Assembly (NCBI RefSeq): GCF_032362555.1
Contig: NC_083510.1
Coordinates: 4,987,501 to 5,051,500 of the forward strand
Source: Amyelois transitella
Lineage: Eukaryota; Arthropoda; Insecta; Lepidoptera; Pyralidae
Length of the DNA: 64,000 nucleotides
Direction: 5' to 3'
Positions within the stretch are counted from its first letter, which is position 1. Every line of letters begins with the position of its first letter. A program made the position numbers and the translations under genes. Below the pieces are notes generated by a model. The model worked only from the letters and a program-made list of their open reading frames with translations. It did not search any database and was not told where the DNA came from. Below are positions 1 through 12,000 of the stretch, one piece after another.

Positions 1-144
1 AAAGTCTTTTTAAACATCCTTTTTTCTTATATCTCTCTGCAGCCTTATACGAACTCAATGTTCCTCTTTGTACCGCTCTCACAGCTGCGATCACATCATC
101 TTCTGACCACAATGCCCATTTGGGAGGCATCGTGACCGTAAACA
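1..144 (-). CDS. Pipsqueak-type helix-turn-helix protein, 5' coding end (partial)
   Basis: The frame opens at ATG 130-128 and stays open to the window edge (43 codons visible). It begins MPPKWALWSEDDVIAAVRAV and continues with a SSYKAAERY segment. The pattern of a Trp followed by acidic residues, an AAVRAV helix, then a small-residue turn and a KAAE helix is that of the psq/HTH DNA-binding domain found in Pipsqueak-type regulators and in domesticated transposases. A splice acceptor (TTTTCAG) ends at 145, so the exon probably starts at 144, and a consensus donor (GTAAGT) at 414 would close an upstream non-coding exon. The rest of the gene lies outside the window, so host regulator or transposon-derived gene cannot be decided. 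Domain call by eye. Confidence 0.5.
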
Positions 145-414
145 CTGAAAACAATGATAAATAAATTGTAAAATGTATAAATACGTACATACTACCCACT
201 AACAAACATCATAAAAACAAGCTTCTACTTATATAGCAGTGTAAAAAAATAATAAGGCCTATAGTAAAATTTTATAGGCCTTAATATCCACTAATCACGT
301 GTTTACAGAAAAAAATATAATAAAATTTTCACAACTACAAGAACAAGCATACATTAATTAATAAACGGACATTCAATAAAGGTTTGTAAATATGATATTT
401 TTAAAATAACTTAC

Positions 415-710
415 GTTTTATTGGAATACATTTTTATAATTCGTGCCGCGTGACCGCACCGCTGAATGATTTCGACGACACTGGCGGGGGAAGAAGTGCA
501 AGCATTCGTCCGCTATTTCGCAGCGACTTGTATACGCTCTGAGCTTTTGTGAGTGTAACCTTGATCGTCGAATACTGTATGATTGAAAAGTGAAGAGAAC
601 AAAGATTTATTGATGCCAGTTTTCTGTGTAGGGACTTCAAAATGTGTTTGGCGAAATTCCAACTGGCCTTGGAAACTTTTAATTGGCTTCTCAACAATCA
701 AGAACCCCAA
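415..710 (-). other. Possible 5' UTR exon of the psq-type gene
   Basis: On the minus strand this stretch ends at a good donor (AAAAC|GTAAGTTAT, donor at 414-409). A 270-bp intron would then lead to the acceptor at 146-145 just before the psq ATG. Two short overlapping open frames are present but neither joins in frame to the psq exon without a stop, so a leader role is more likely. The upstream boundary is not visible. Confidence 0.25.
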
Positions 711-2131
711 GCCTTGCCATATTTAAGTATGTGTAGGTTACTTTATTATTACGAGCATTGTGTTGTAAACATTTTACTTAACCCCACTTGTGTTATAAAG
801 CGTACCTAACTACCTATATAACTTACCTCAATGCATGTACAGCAGAGTAATAAAAGGCTGCTACTTGACTCATTTCCATTTAAATTCTACTAATGTAATA
901 AATACGAAAGTTTGTAAGGATGTGAGGATGTTTGTGTGACTTTGTCTCTTTAACGCAAAATTTTCTAGGAGGCTTTTGATGAAATCTAATACACATACGT
1001 GGTAAGTACTTTTTATTCCGAAATTCCCGAGTTAACGTAAATAAATCAAATTACCACAAATTTTCAGAAGATTCTATGATTAAAGATGTTCATCGATATT
1101 TACTAAATCGATGATTATTTTCAGGCAGCACTGCATGCAAATGCTAGTCAATACAGGCACGAGTCAAACAGTCGTGTAGTCTGAAATTTGACCAAATACG
1201 CTGGGGCAAAGGAGCTTCGCTGATTAGCCTGCCTTTGTTTCGGCACCTTTGCAATGTCCCATGTATTTTCAAAGCTATGTTTAGGTAAATTATACGTCTC
1301 GAGTTAAACAGGTACGTACTGAAAAATATTAGAACAATGATGTTACCTACTATGTAAGTATGGGTAAGAAAAGTATAAGTACCTAAGTTTATTTTTTAGC
1401 GTTACGTACCCAAAAGGTAAAAACGGGTCTCTATATTACTAAGCCTCCGCTGTCTGTCTTTCTGTCGGTCACCAAGCTGTATCTCATAAACCGTCATAAC
1501 TAAAAACCATGACATTGGCAGAATCACCGAAAGTCCGGTGAAAGCCATAATAAAGAAAGAAAGAAAGAAAACTAAAACGCTGAAATTTTCACAAATAATG
1601 TATTTCCGTTGCCTGACAACAAACACATACAACAATTAAAATAATAATTAATAAAGGGCAGCTACAATACAACAAACGTAATTTTTAAGCAATTTTTGCA
1701 GATTTTAAAAAACAGGTAAGAAACGGTAATATAAAAAAATAAATATTTATGTAGATGACAAACGTGATGATGTGAATTTTTGAAAACTGCTTTTCTCGAT
1801 ATTCTCAGTAATTCTGAAAATAGCACATAGTTGAATAGGAATCATAAAAATAAAATTTTGGTACCTACTGCCATCTAGTACGTTATTGAGTCATTAGATG
1901 CCTACAATAAGCCAAGCAAAGCACGTAGGTAGTGAAATTGATAGCAATATGACAACTGAATCACATGGTTTGATACAGATGGCGCTATATTAAAACCATT
2001 TTTGATGAGTTTGATACACTTTACTAACTTTTGCGCGAGACTACGCTTCCGTTTTTCGAATTTTCAGAGAAAAATCACTTGTTACTGCTAAGGGTTTTGT
2101 TATCTCTCTGCCAAATATCATAAAAATATGG
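711..2131. other. Intergenic, no gene recognised
   Basis: AT-rich sequence with no domain-bearing frame. A short stretch near 900-960 resembles the degenerate edges of lepidopteran interspersed repeats. Nothing else is supportable. Confidence 0.5.
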
Positions 2132-2139
2132 CCAGCAGT

Positions 2140-2394
2140 GTGCCAATATGGTTCCTGGAATTATAATGTGCACACTTCCTCTCTTTTCCATAGATGTCGT
2201 AAATGGCGACTAAGGGTTAGGCTTATAAACTTTGAATTCTTTTGGGTGAAGGGCTAGCAACCTGTTACTATTTGAATGTCAACCTCATCATTTCAGCCAT
2301 ACAGCTGAACACGGCCTTTCAGTCTTTGCATGACTGCCGGCACTGTCTAAGCCGTAAGGGATAGAGACGTGATTATAAGTATGTAAATGTATGT
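2140..2394 (+). repeat. SINE family A, near full-length copy with 8-bp target duplication
   Basis: About 255 bp with the architecture shared by copies at 60826 and 7876: a head with a GGTTCC motif, a GATGTCGTAAATGGCGACTA block, a CAGCTGAAC block, and a tail GGGATAGAGACGTGATTATA running into ATGT-like repeats. The direct repeat CCAGCAGT flanks it (2132-2139 and 2395-2402), consistent with target-primed insertion. The tail resembles the 3' end of the LINE at 31091, suggesting that LINE mobilises it. Confidence 0.7.
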
Positions 2395-3087
2395 CCAGCA
2401 GTTTTCAGAATTATTTTTTTACAAATTAAAAGTAGGTACAAATCTTTTATCATTATAATATTAGTTGGTACCTAGTTAAGTATAGATTGCTATATTATTC
2501 AACTTGTTAAGGTATTTGAGCTTTAAAGTGTGTTTATGCATACACACTTTTAAGCTATATACCAATTTCGTCAAAATCGATTCAACAGTTAAAGTAAATC
2601 ATTATATACCCATAAACCAAAGATATTTTTGCATTAATAATACCTATCAGTATGGCTTATTTCAATATCAAGTGACCTCATTCAAATACTGCTGACAGAC
2701 TGCAAAACAAACACCTTACATAACTGTTCATGAGAGTTGCATAACAAAGGCAAACAAGTAGAGACCACTGCTAACTGGAAGTTGCATAACATTCACTTTG
2801 TCTCTATTTGTATATAAATACTTATGTGTCAGTATACATTGTACACAGGTAATATACTTATAGCTTGTGAAAACTATACAGTGGATATAGCATTTACAAA
2901 TTATTTTGTCTTTTATGAGGAAAAAGTATAGAAAGATAATTATTATTGACTTTCAGATTTATTTCATATTATATTTGAAAATTTTAGACATAGACAAATT
3001 TGGTATAGAACTGGTCAAGGGGTGAAATTTCACCTTGCAACCAAGAAATATAATATAAATTTTACATCAAATACATAATTGTAACAT

Positions 3088-3960
3088 TCACTGTGTCACA
3101 CTCTCAGTGAGAGCTTCTGGCACATCACTCTTAAATTTCTTCGCTTGGGTTTCCTCCAGATCATTATTAGACTCTTGTTTGCTTAACTCATGTAAATTAT
3201 ACTTTTTATAAGTATAATAATTCTCCACAATGCTTAGTAAGCAAATTCCCTTAATAATTTCAACTATTATACACAGAGTAGGATTTTTCAAATCTGCTTT
3301 ATTTTCTCCATTCTTGAGAACAACCATTTCAGCAAGTTCTTTTATAATAAGGTCACGAGATACACTGCTGTTAAAGCGTTTATTGAATATAACTGCAAAA
3401 GTTGAGGGTTCTTTCAGGAAATATTTGTCAAACAGTCTTCCCGCACACTCCATGATGTCAGGCAAATTAGCTTTACAGGTTCCCATAATAGGTAACAGAC
3501 GCATCACATGTCGTGTTTTCTGTATCTTTGTTACATACAAATCTTTAATAATAGCATTTGTGAGCTCTTCTGGACTTGGTAAGTTGGTCTTTATAAAAAT
3601 ACAATTAGACGCACCAGTCTCCACTACTTGGAATCGCTTGTGTTTGAGCGATTTCTGTGAATCCTTTTTCATAGACTCGACTTCGCGTTTAAGTAAGTCT
3701 CCAATATCGGGTTCGTCTTCCGATTCGGTTTCGGAGCGGTCCTCTGGAACAACAGACGCTGGCCTTTCCACGGGATCTCCTGCCTCGAGATTGGGATACA
3801 ACTTGCCGGCATACTCGTTCAGAAGATTGTAAACCTCTTTCACACAGTCTTTTTCTCTAAAGTTACACGTGCAAAAGAAGCCTTTGAAGCCGGGTTCCAA
3901 GAAATATTTGTTTTTACGTTTTCTAAAGTAGAATTTCTTCTTTTTCCGTGTATCGCCCAT
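3088..3960 (-). CDS. THUMPD1: THUMP domain-containing protein 1 (TAN1-like tRNA acetylation cofactor)
   Basis: Single-exon gene of 290 residues. A lysine-rich start (MGDTRKKKKFYFRKRK) is followed by a Gly-Phe/Cys stretch (GFKGFFCTCNFREKDC), an acidic linker (about 70-90), and a THUMP domain at about 120-240 with the conserved RHVMRLLPIMGTCKA segment and an AVIFNKRFNSS strand. The family binds tRNA and assists the NAT10/Kre33 acetyltransferase in making N4-acetylcytidine at position 12 of tRNA-Ser and tRNA-Leu. Length is somewhat below the human protein; no domain is missing and the start has no upstream competitor in frame. An AATAAA signal on this strand lies at 2963-2958, about 125 bp past the stop. 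The overlapping 200-residue plus-strand frame is a shadow. Confidence 0.9.
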   Translation of the reverse strand: MGDTRKKKKFYFRKRKNKYFLEPGFKGFFCTCNFREKDCVKEVYNLLNEYAGKLYPNLEAGDPVERPASVVPEDRSETESEDEPDIGDLLKREVESMKKDSQKSLKHKRFQVVETGASNCIFIKTNLPSPEELTNAIIKDLYVTKIQKTRHVMRLLPIMGTCKANLPDIMECAGRLFDKYFLKEPSTFAVIFNKRFNSSVSRDLIIKELAEMVVLKNGENKADLKNPTLCIIVEIIKGICLLSIVENYYTYKKYNLHELSKQESNNDLEETQAKKFKSDVPEALTESVTQ

Positions 3961-4424
3961 TATAGATACTCACTGATTATAATAGCAATATGTTAAGGAC
4001 AAAAGGGAATGATATAACAGTTATTAAGTGTTACGTATAAACTGAATTATGAATTCACGCAAATCAACACGACACAGCAAAGCAAACTAACAACACCCCA
4101 CGATATGTCAAGTAAAATGTCACTCTAGAACTGTCATGCATATGTCATACATTGTCACTCTCTTCTGTCAAGTCCACAAAGTCAAGTTCGTTTAAGTTGA
4201 ACGATAGAGCCTTAATTTTTTTTTTTATTATTATTTTTTTTATTTAATATTAAAAAGTGAAGAGAAGTTTTACTCTGAATGATATAAAACATTCACTACA
4301 TACATTTATATTTGTCATTCTAGTATACAGCAGCTAGTACCCTTTGCCTCCTCAATAAAAATTCATAAGTATTTATAACTAGCGACACGCCTTGACTTAA
4401 CGCGGGTAGCATTTGAATGAACTT
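3961..4424. other. THUMPD1 upstream region
   Basis: AT-rich upstream sequence of the THUMPD1 gene, with a T-rich tract around 4217-4243. No gene or clear regulatory consensus was recognised. Confidence 0.4.
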
Positions 4425-4557
4425 TGGTATGCATAGTTAAAAACCCGCGTTCTAACATAGGATCAAAAATCAACCACTTAATTATAAATTTCATACGAAA
4501 AGTTTGATTTTTGATCCTATATTAGAATGTGGGTTTTTAACTGTATGCATAGTACCA
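4425..4557. repeat. Imperfect foldback (MITE-like) of about 130 bp
   Basis: Left arm 4425-4473 and right arm 4504-4557 are inverted copies with a few mismatches (for example GGATCAAAAATCAA against TTGATTTTTGATCC, and TATGCATAGTTAAAAACCC against GGGTTTTTAACTGTATGCATA). The loop is about 30 bp. It abuts the TIR of the neighbouring element within 6 bp, so it may be a separate MITE or part of a nested insertion. Confidence 0.7.
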
Positions 4558-4715
4558 TACCAAATAGGCTATTTGACTGTAATAAAAATATACATTTCTT
4601 TTATGTCATCAGTCTTAATATTATTGTTTTGGAACGATTTGTAATAACGCGAGATAAAAATATTGCATTATTTTAACAAAATTCGTCTCAGAAATTTAGG
4701 CTTTTTTATGCAGCT

Positions 4716-4764
4716 GTCACGTGACTAAAAACGAACGTGATTGGCTATTTCTATTATGACGTCA
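4716..4764 (+). promoter_or_regulatory. E-box, inverted CCAAT and CRE cluster
   Basis: Three textbook motifs lie within 50 bp: palindromic GTCACGTGAC (4716-4725), ATTGG (4740-4744) and perfect CRE TGACGTCA (4757-4764). They sit about 115 bp upstream of the ATG at 4879, a plausible proximal promoter spacing. Function is inferred only. Confidence 0.45.
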
Positions 4765-4878
4765 ATTATCCATAAACAGACTGTGGATCGTACTGTTCCT
4801 TAGTGTTCGCTATTATTTTTCAAGATTTTATAAGTGTTTGATCGCTCAGGATTACTCAGATAACATAGGTATTTAATA

Positions 4879-5023
4879 ATGGAAACCAATTTCGCGAAAG
4901 CTGACAGTCGAAACCTACCAAAAGACTTTTAGTAGGTCCACTTTTGCCAATAATGGTTGGCGTCTTCTTCAAAGACAATTCAGATTTCTATGCTGCCGAA
5001 CTGAGGAATGTGAAAACATCAAT
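4879..5023 (+). pseudogene. Broken first exon, resembles start of a repetitive lepidopteran SWIM/YqaJ-type gene
   Basis: ATG 4879 opens METNFAKADSRNLPK and hits a stop at 4930-4932. Shifted by 2 frames, ATG 4953 opens MVGVFFKDNSDFYAAELRNV and continues to AAAACATCAAT|GTAAGTATA, a strong donor at 5024. The two pieces read as one N-terminus broken by a short insertion near 4926-4950. From recollection of the family, they resemble the start of multi-copy lepidopteran proteins with SWIM-type zinc finger and YqaJ-type nuclease regions; this is not verified. No downstream exon was recognised, so the gene is a relic. Confidence 0.4.
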
Positions 5024-5475
5024 GTAAGTATATCTTGGTAACCACTGATCTTAGATCATGATCTGAAACCACTTCTTGCGAATATTCAAATCCATCGGCA
5101 TAGAAAAAAACGATTTCGTAGGAGATTTTATTGTTGTATTTGGGCATTTAGGCACTGCAAAACATTTATAGGAACTCATTTTAATAATTTTCACACATAT
5201 GACGTGGCACAAGTTAAATAAAACAAGAGAAAATCAAAACTTTTCGAAACACCAACAAGCTTTGTATGATATTTACACGAAATTTACGTCACTGCATGCC
5301 ATGGCCGCCATATTGCTAAAAGTCGCGTTTTGGCGGCATATTTGAATATTGCATTTTCTTTTTCGATTATTTAATAAAATAGCTGTAATAAAGGCAGAAA
5401 AGTATTTTTGTAGGGCTCCTTATAAACAAATAAATAGCCTAAGATAGTTTTTAGAACTTTGTCAAATAGCCTATT

Positions 5476-6090
5476 GCATTCGATCGGTCCAGCGGTTCAA
5501 CTGTGAAAGCGGAACAGACAGACAGAAAGACTCGCATTTATAATATATTAAACAAAAAAAAAATACATTCACAGGGAAGGGAAGTAAATAGCTCTGAACT
5601 GAAATTATTTTTAAAGTCCCCTCGTCGAAGCTCTGAAAATATAACAAAACCTGGAGTCTTGACTGAAAAAAAATTACATGTGGCCATATGGATAACTCCT
5701 TTATTTTGATTTCTATTCATTTTCATGGAAGATGTGGAGGAACAAGACTAGTTCCATACAGTTAGTTCAGTTTTTTTGTGTGGTAGTTTAAATATTAATT
5801 TGCATAGTAAAAACAAAGAAAACAATATTATCGTTTTATTTTAAACTTATACAAAACAGCTTATAATACAATATGTACAAGATAATACAAAAAAATATAT
5901 CGTAACTTATGACTTAATTATCAAAGTAGTTAAATCAAGAGCCAGTAAACTTAATTCACTTTTATAAATTAAATACTATTTTAGAATACTTTTGTAGGCG
6001 TTCTTAACATTAAGTGCGACGTCCAAAACATTCAGGTTTTTAATTTACCAATACTATTCAACTCTTAATGTGCAAGGAAAATTGTGACAA
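5476..6090. other. Lipase 3' flank and spacer
   Basis: Contains minus-strand AATAAA signals that could end the lipase mRNA (one at the stop codon itself, 6099-6094, and one at 5840-5835). No gene was seen. Confidence 0.5.
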
Positions 6091-9000
6091 TTATTTATTA
6101 AATTTACAATATTTTGTCTTCATTATCGTAGGAAGGTTGGCAACGACTGGCTTCTTCATTTTGGGACACACTGTTATGCTGAAACAAAAATATTAATTAT
6201 TGATTAATTAAGAATAATACCCGAAACCGACGAGCTTGCATAAAGAGACTCATTATGATGGTGGTCGAAATTAAAGAAATATGCAGGGATCATGGCAAAT
6301 GGAAAAATGAAGTCTGCCTACTGCTCCTGGAAAGAGGCGTGATTTTTCTATAAATATGATTGAAAAAATAAATGTACACTGACACTGATAAAAATCGACC
6401 AAGTTTAGGTTAAAAATGTAAAGGCTCTATCTGCCTGTTTTCAGTCACGGCTAAACTGCTGGACCGAATTTGCTAAAACTTTGCATGCATATAGGTCAAT
6501 TAAAGGTCGAGGTCAATTTTGAAGGGTTCTTTTTTCGTGAAAATGAGTTGGAAAACAAATGAATATAATAAATATGAAATAAAATTACGCAAGAATAATG
6601 AAAACAAGAATTTTCGCCTAAAGCAGGCGGATCTACGTGCTCTAATACACGTACTAATAATATAGACTGTAACTGCCACTTTAGTCTACCTTCAACTTAT
6701 ATTTAGGAGAGTGAAATACTTACTCAGTATTATATTCAATGGAAGATATTTTCATGTAGTCGATAAATATGCTGGGCGATTTTAAAATCCGCCACGTCAT
6801 AGGGTTGAACAAATTAGTTTCGTATTTCCATTCCACTATGACAGATATGGGTGGATGACCAGTGTCCTTCAGAGCAACCATTCTGGTTTCTATGTCGCCG
6901 GGTTTGTAGTACTTTCTGGAAAAAAACAATTAGGAAATATAATATTAGCTGGTGAATAGATTTTTTGATAGTATAACGTAGACCTCGGAATTATGGTCAA
7001 TACTACCTAGTTAAGATTGTTTTGATTTCAGTCATATTTTTTTCAACCGATTTTGAAAGTTTCTACCATATTTAATTAACGGCTCGACACTTGCCGCGAG
7101 ACAAGCATACAAAAACATACAAAGAAAATCTCTTGTTTATAAATATGTTAATTTTTTGCTATCTTTTGTAAATTACGAAATTCTTATCTTAATAATTGGT
7201 ATCTATTACACTTTTATATGTATTTGACCCACATTTGACGTAAAGTGTAACAATTCATAAACATTGAAACATTACGATAAGGCGTCCGAAACATTATGAC
7301 GACAATGACTTTAAAATGAAAGAATGTTACAGGCTTTCTTTTATATTCATGGTTCACTACGATTTTGGACGTTATCTATTGAATCATTATAAAGATAAAA
7401 AAAATTACTCAAAAATTTGGCACCCCTACAAATAAAACCTTCATTATTGAAGTCGGTTAAAAATTAAAGTAGGTGCGAAGCCCGCGCAAAAAATAATTTA
7501 TTAAATGGTTCAGGATCAATAACTCGTAAAAGTCCAGTGTTTTCCGGTGTCGTAGAAATTTCGGTAAATAGTAACTTCGCAATACCTACTATACATACAG
7601 AACACTCAAGTCATAATATAGGAGTTCTGGCGGTATAAAATAGTTTACTTACTGTTCGTCGTCCAAGAACTTGGTGTCGCTTTTGTTATTGTTTCTGTCT
7701 AACAATGTTATCGAGAGCTTCCCTGTTTCAGGGCCGTGGGTGTGGCTTTCCGTGGAGTTTGACACTTTCACCTTCACTTCGTAATGGACTCCTGTAAAGA
7801 ATACGTTTTAAGGGTACAATGGACGGTCTTGACGCTAAAATTTGGTTTTTTCTTTTTGCGATATAAAATAAAAAACCACCAACAAAAAAAAAAGAATAGG
7901 ACCACTCTATCTCGTTCCCTTGGATATCGTAAAAGGCGTCTATTGAATAGGCTTAAAAACTTGGGATTCTTCTTTTAGCGATGGAATAGCTACCAATCTT
8001 TTCAAGATTGTTGGCTCTGTCTACTCCGCAAGGGATATAGACGTGAGTATATGTATGTATGTAAATAAAAGTACGAGACAGACTGGCACACGAAGGGTTC
8101 CACACCACATTTTAATACGCCCACCACATTTTTTATAGATAGATAATGGTGTGTTTTTTGTATGAAAGACCTCTTTCAATAATTACATACTTTATTATCA
8201 TATTATTATTTTTTTTAAATTAATATTACAAAGAAATATAATGTTATATGTATGTAGATTAATACATACATATAACATAATATTTCTTTGTATGATTAAT
8301 TACATTAGTATGATTAATAGATTACTCACTGCAAAAGGGCTTCGTTCCGCCAGTCATCAAGTATAGTGCCACATTAGAATTAGAGTCGACCAGCCCTCCC
8401 ATTTGCAATTTGTTGTAGAACTCATACGAGTGGTATCCCATGGGAATGCAGAAGTGCTTGTGGTCACACGTCGTACAGTTACCAGCTAAGAAGGCCTGAA
8501 AACATTGAATTTAACAATGAAAATAATCACGACTGATAAAATATAATTAGCGATATTTTTTTTAACTTTAAATCCTGCTTTAACTTGCTTTTGCTGAAAA
8601 ATAGTAGAGATAGATGAAAGTAGAATTAGTTCGATATTCGATTGTATTTATTTAAAGCTTTCGCAATAAGATAAGGAACAGCCTATGGAAAATATTGTGT
8701 AAGTAAAACCTACTAATAATTCTTTTGAATTTGGCATAATAAAACAACGAAACATGTAATAATATAATATGTAATAAGAATAACTTGTATGCAGACGTCA
8801 TGTGAACTTGGAACGTAGTGTAATGGTCGAATTAAAAAAAAATCTTTTATACTCAAGTTAAGACACAATGGACTGCAAAGAAATGACAGGAAGACGCTTT
8901 CAATAAAATAGACGTTACTCCTTTCATGGTTACAGCTTACTTCTAGTACTTTTTGATCCAAACATGCTTTCGGTGGTCAGTTGTTGAGAACTGCTCGCTT

Positions 9001-12000
9001 TGCAACCGAGTTCAATGTACCTATACAGTATGGTATTTCGAAATAAACTTTTATACTCACGTCATAAGACTCACATTGCACCGCAAAGAAAGGGCAAGGT
9101 GGTGCTATACTCTCAGTAAAGTAGTCGTAACTCCTTTCGTGGTTACAGCTCACTCGCATAAGTTGTTTGTACATGTCTGCGTTGGGCAGTTGTTGAGAAC
9201 TGCCCGCTTTGCAACCGGGTTGGGTAGACCCACCATTTGGATAGAAGTCCACGTGGCCGATTGGCTCGCTTATACCAAAACCTGAAGGAAACATCAAAAG
9301 ACATCATGATTATGGGAGAATATGAAAAACATTCAAATAAAAAAAAAAAACACATCAAAAACCTTTATACAATAAAAAATACCTTGTGAATTATGAACTG
9401 AACTGTATAATAATGAACTGATGATAGTACAATAAGTTTATGCCCAAGTAAAATGTGCCGTTACAACATAATATTTTAACCTTAATTTAATAATAAAGAA
9501 CGCTTTGTCGAAAAATTATGCAGACATAAGGTTTCAGAAGTTTAGAGTCTGTAACTGTAAAGTCAATATGTGGTCAATCTAACTCGTAGTCATATTTAAA
9601 TGCGCAATTAGTAAAAGTAGCAAAAAGCATATGTTTACAAATAAATTGATTACAATAATAAATTTGTACATCTGGTATGATAAGCTAATTTTACCGTCTG
9701 ATAAGACTGACAACGTGAGTAATTTGTGGCATAATGTGCGACGCGCAAAAAAAATGCAAAATAGAAAATATCTCGGAATAACTTTCGTTACATTTACTAT
9801 ATTTTGTTGTTTGTTCATGTTTTTAGTTCTTCAACTTTCGACATATTGCAAATAAAACATGTTAATATTAATATATATAAATATAATACACAGACTGAAA
9901 CACAAATCAGGTCTTCGTCTGGTCTTACAGGGAAGGTAAAAGACAAGACTCAAAGGCCACGTTAAGCTGGAGTCAGTGACAGGTGACTAGCCCATCATCT
10001 TAAAGAATTTCCCGTTATGTTACCTTTTTTTTCTCGATTGCCAGTAATTTTTATTTATTTTTAATTGGGTAAAAAGAAGAAGTAAAATATTTGCTTACCA
10101 GAAAAATAAAGCGGTATAGCATTGCTGTGTATGACATCCACGTACTTGGCGTCAGTTCTATCCAACCGCACTAATGTTACGGTTTTAGTGAAATACGGTG
10201 CTGCCGGATCCAGACCGGTTATTCTCCCCAATTTTAGGTTAAATTTCTGGAAATAGAAAGACAAGTTAGGTCTTCTTTCTCTTGCGTTAGTCCCAGTAAA
10301 ATCCTCCCCTCTCTGGAGAGATCTTGGATGGGACAAGTCAGGTTTTCACACTAATAGACTCCCGTTTGATTTCCGCAAGCTTTGTAGGGGAGTATAACTT
10401 AAACTAAGTCTTCTGATAGTAGATGATTTCTTCACCTCTTGATATGACTATGGTTTACAAACCCCAAATGAAACCAGCATTACTAGTTGCAGGCGCTGAT
10501 TCATACAAACATGCGATCGCACCTTCTACTACATCTTAATGCAATTACGACTGCTAAGATGGTTTGGTCACACTACAATTTACACGGTAGGTATTGAGCA
10601 TTTTTAGTAGAACTTACCTTTTGCAAGGCATGGCCGCAATAGCCACCCAAATGCGCCCCCAGCGAGTGGCCGATAAAATGGAAATTATCTAAACTGGACA
10701 ATCCGAGGGCTTCCTGTAAAAAATATGTAATATTTTAACAAACACTTTATCGTCGGTTACGTCACTAGCTGTGATTACCGATAAGCTCACTAGACAATAA
10801 TTGAATGTAAATTCTAAAAGCTTAGAGCCATAACAGTACAAAATTTGGCAAAATTAAGGGGTATGTAATAGTGAATAATATGACGTGATGATAGTGACAC
10901 TATGTTTTCATATAGCGTCTAGATATATAGCATAGAGACTGCGTAAATATGACGATATAGGTACCCTATAGTTTCAAAGTAAATGGAATTTCTATTCTTT
11001 TAGCATTAGCATTAGCATTTCTTCTTTTTCTTATATTTACTTAAGAAACTGGGTTAGGCTCCTCTCTGACAGGGTCCCAGAGGTCAGACAGGGTCGTTTC
11101 GATTGAAGTCATTGGTAGATCCTAGGCTCACCGTCACTCAAGGTCGCAACCGATAAAAAGTCGCCAGAAGATAAGATTACTAGTCCAAAAGGAAAAAATG
11201 TTTTTTTTTTTCTAATATTACGATGTATACGAATGTTCAAACACAGCCATCTAGCGGCAAACTTAAGAAGACACGTCACAACCAATCACAATCTAGCCAC
11301 GCCCAGTTTCTTGACATGATAGATCTAAGCTCTACCTCCCATTTGCTTACTCACATAGATATTATGAATGAGATGCGCCGTCATCACGCCCACTAGTCTG
11401 ATATTCGCCACAGCTTGTCCGTACGGCGGTTGTGCGCCTCCCCTCCAGTCTACTATAAAAACTGTCGCTGCATCGTTTCCTTCCAAATTAAGTAAAGCGT
11501 TCACCATGTTTTCTATCTGAAATATTAAATGAATATAAAAACACTGATGCGACTCGTCTCTGCCACTCTTTATCACCAATAGTACTCGTGATAAACTATC
11601 GCATTTGCATATACTACCAATCTTCGCACTTTGGTTAGCGCTTCAGTAATGTATAGAGTATATTGCTCTTGATTTACTGCATACCTACCATATTAGGCAA
11701 TGCTGTGCATATGTATACGACATAAAAATTTTTGACCAAGTAGTCCATTGCTGGGCTAAGTTATTAAAAATTCTGATAACTTATAAGCGAAACTTGATTT
11801 CTTACCCATTTTTTATGTCCACCATCTATAAAACCATGTGATATCACGTAAAACGGCCCTCTTGGATCAATGTTGGCCTTTTGAATTTTTTCTTCATCGT
11901 CTGCGTCTAGTAACACTGGTATTTTTCTATTTCTTCTAGAAAATGTAGGATATCTAAAAAAATAACAATCAATCGGTTAATGTAAAATTGCTGCTGACAT

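Larger units (their letters stand above)
4563..5475 (+). mobile_element. Putative TIR-bounded DNA element (about 0.9 kb) carrying a promoter and gene start
   Basis: The ends are exact inverted repeats of 15 bp: AATAGGCTATTTGAC at 4563-4577 and GTCAAATAGCCTATT at 5461-5475. Inside are a promoter-like block (4716-4764) and a broken first exon (4879-5023) ending at a splice donor. No transposase frame is present, so it would be non-autonomous. No unambiguous target-site duplication was seen, which leaves the superfamily open. Confidence 0.5.

Noticed and set aside
3230..3832. 200-residue plus-strand frame inside THUMPD1
   Set aside because: Antisense shadow of a clear coding exon; no domain, no independent signals.
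8713..8961. 82-residue minus-strand frame resembling lipase
   Set aside because: It is the decayed exon duplicate read with a frameshift; no acceptor and a lost donor, so not a usable exon.
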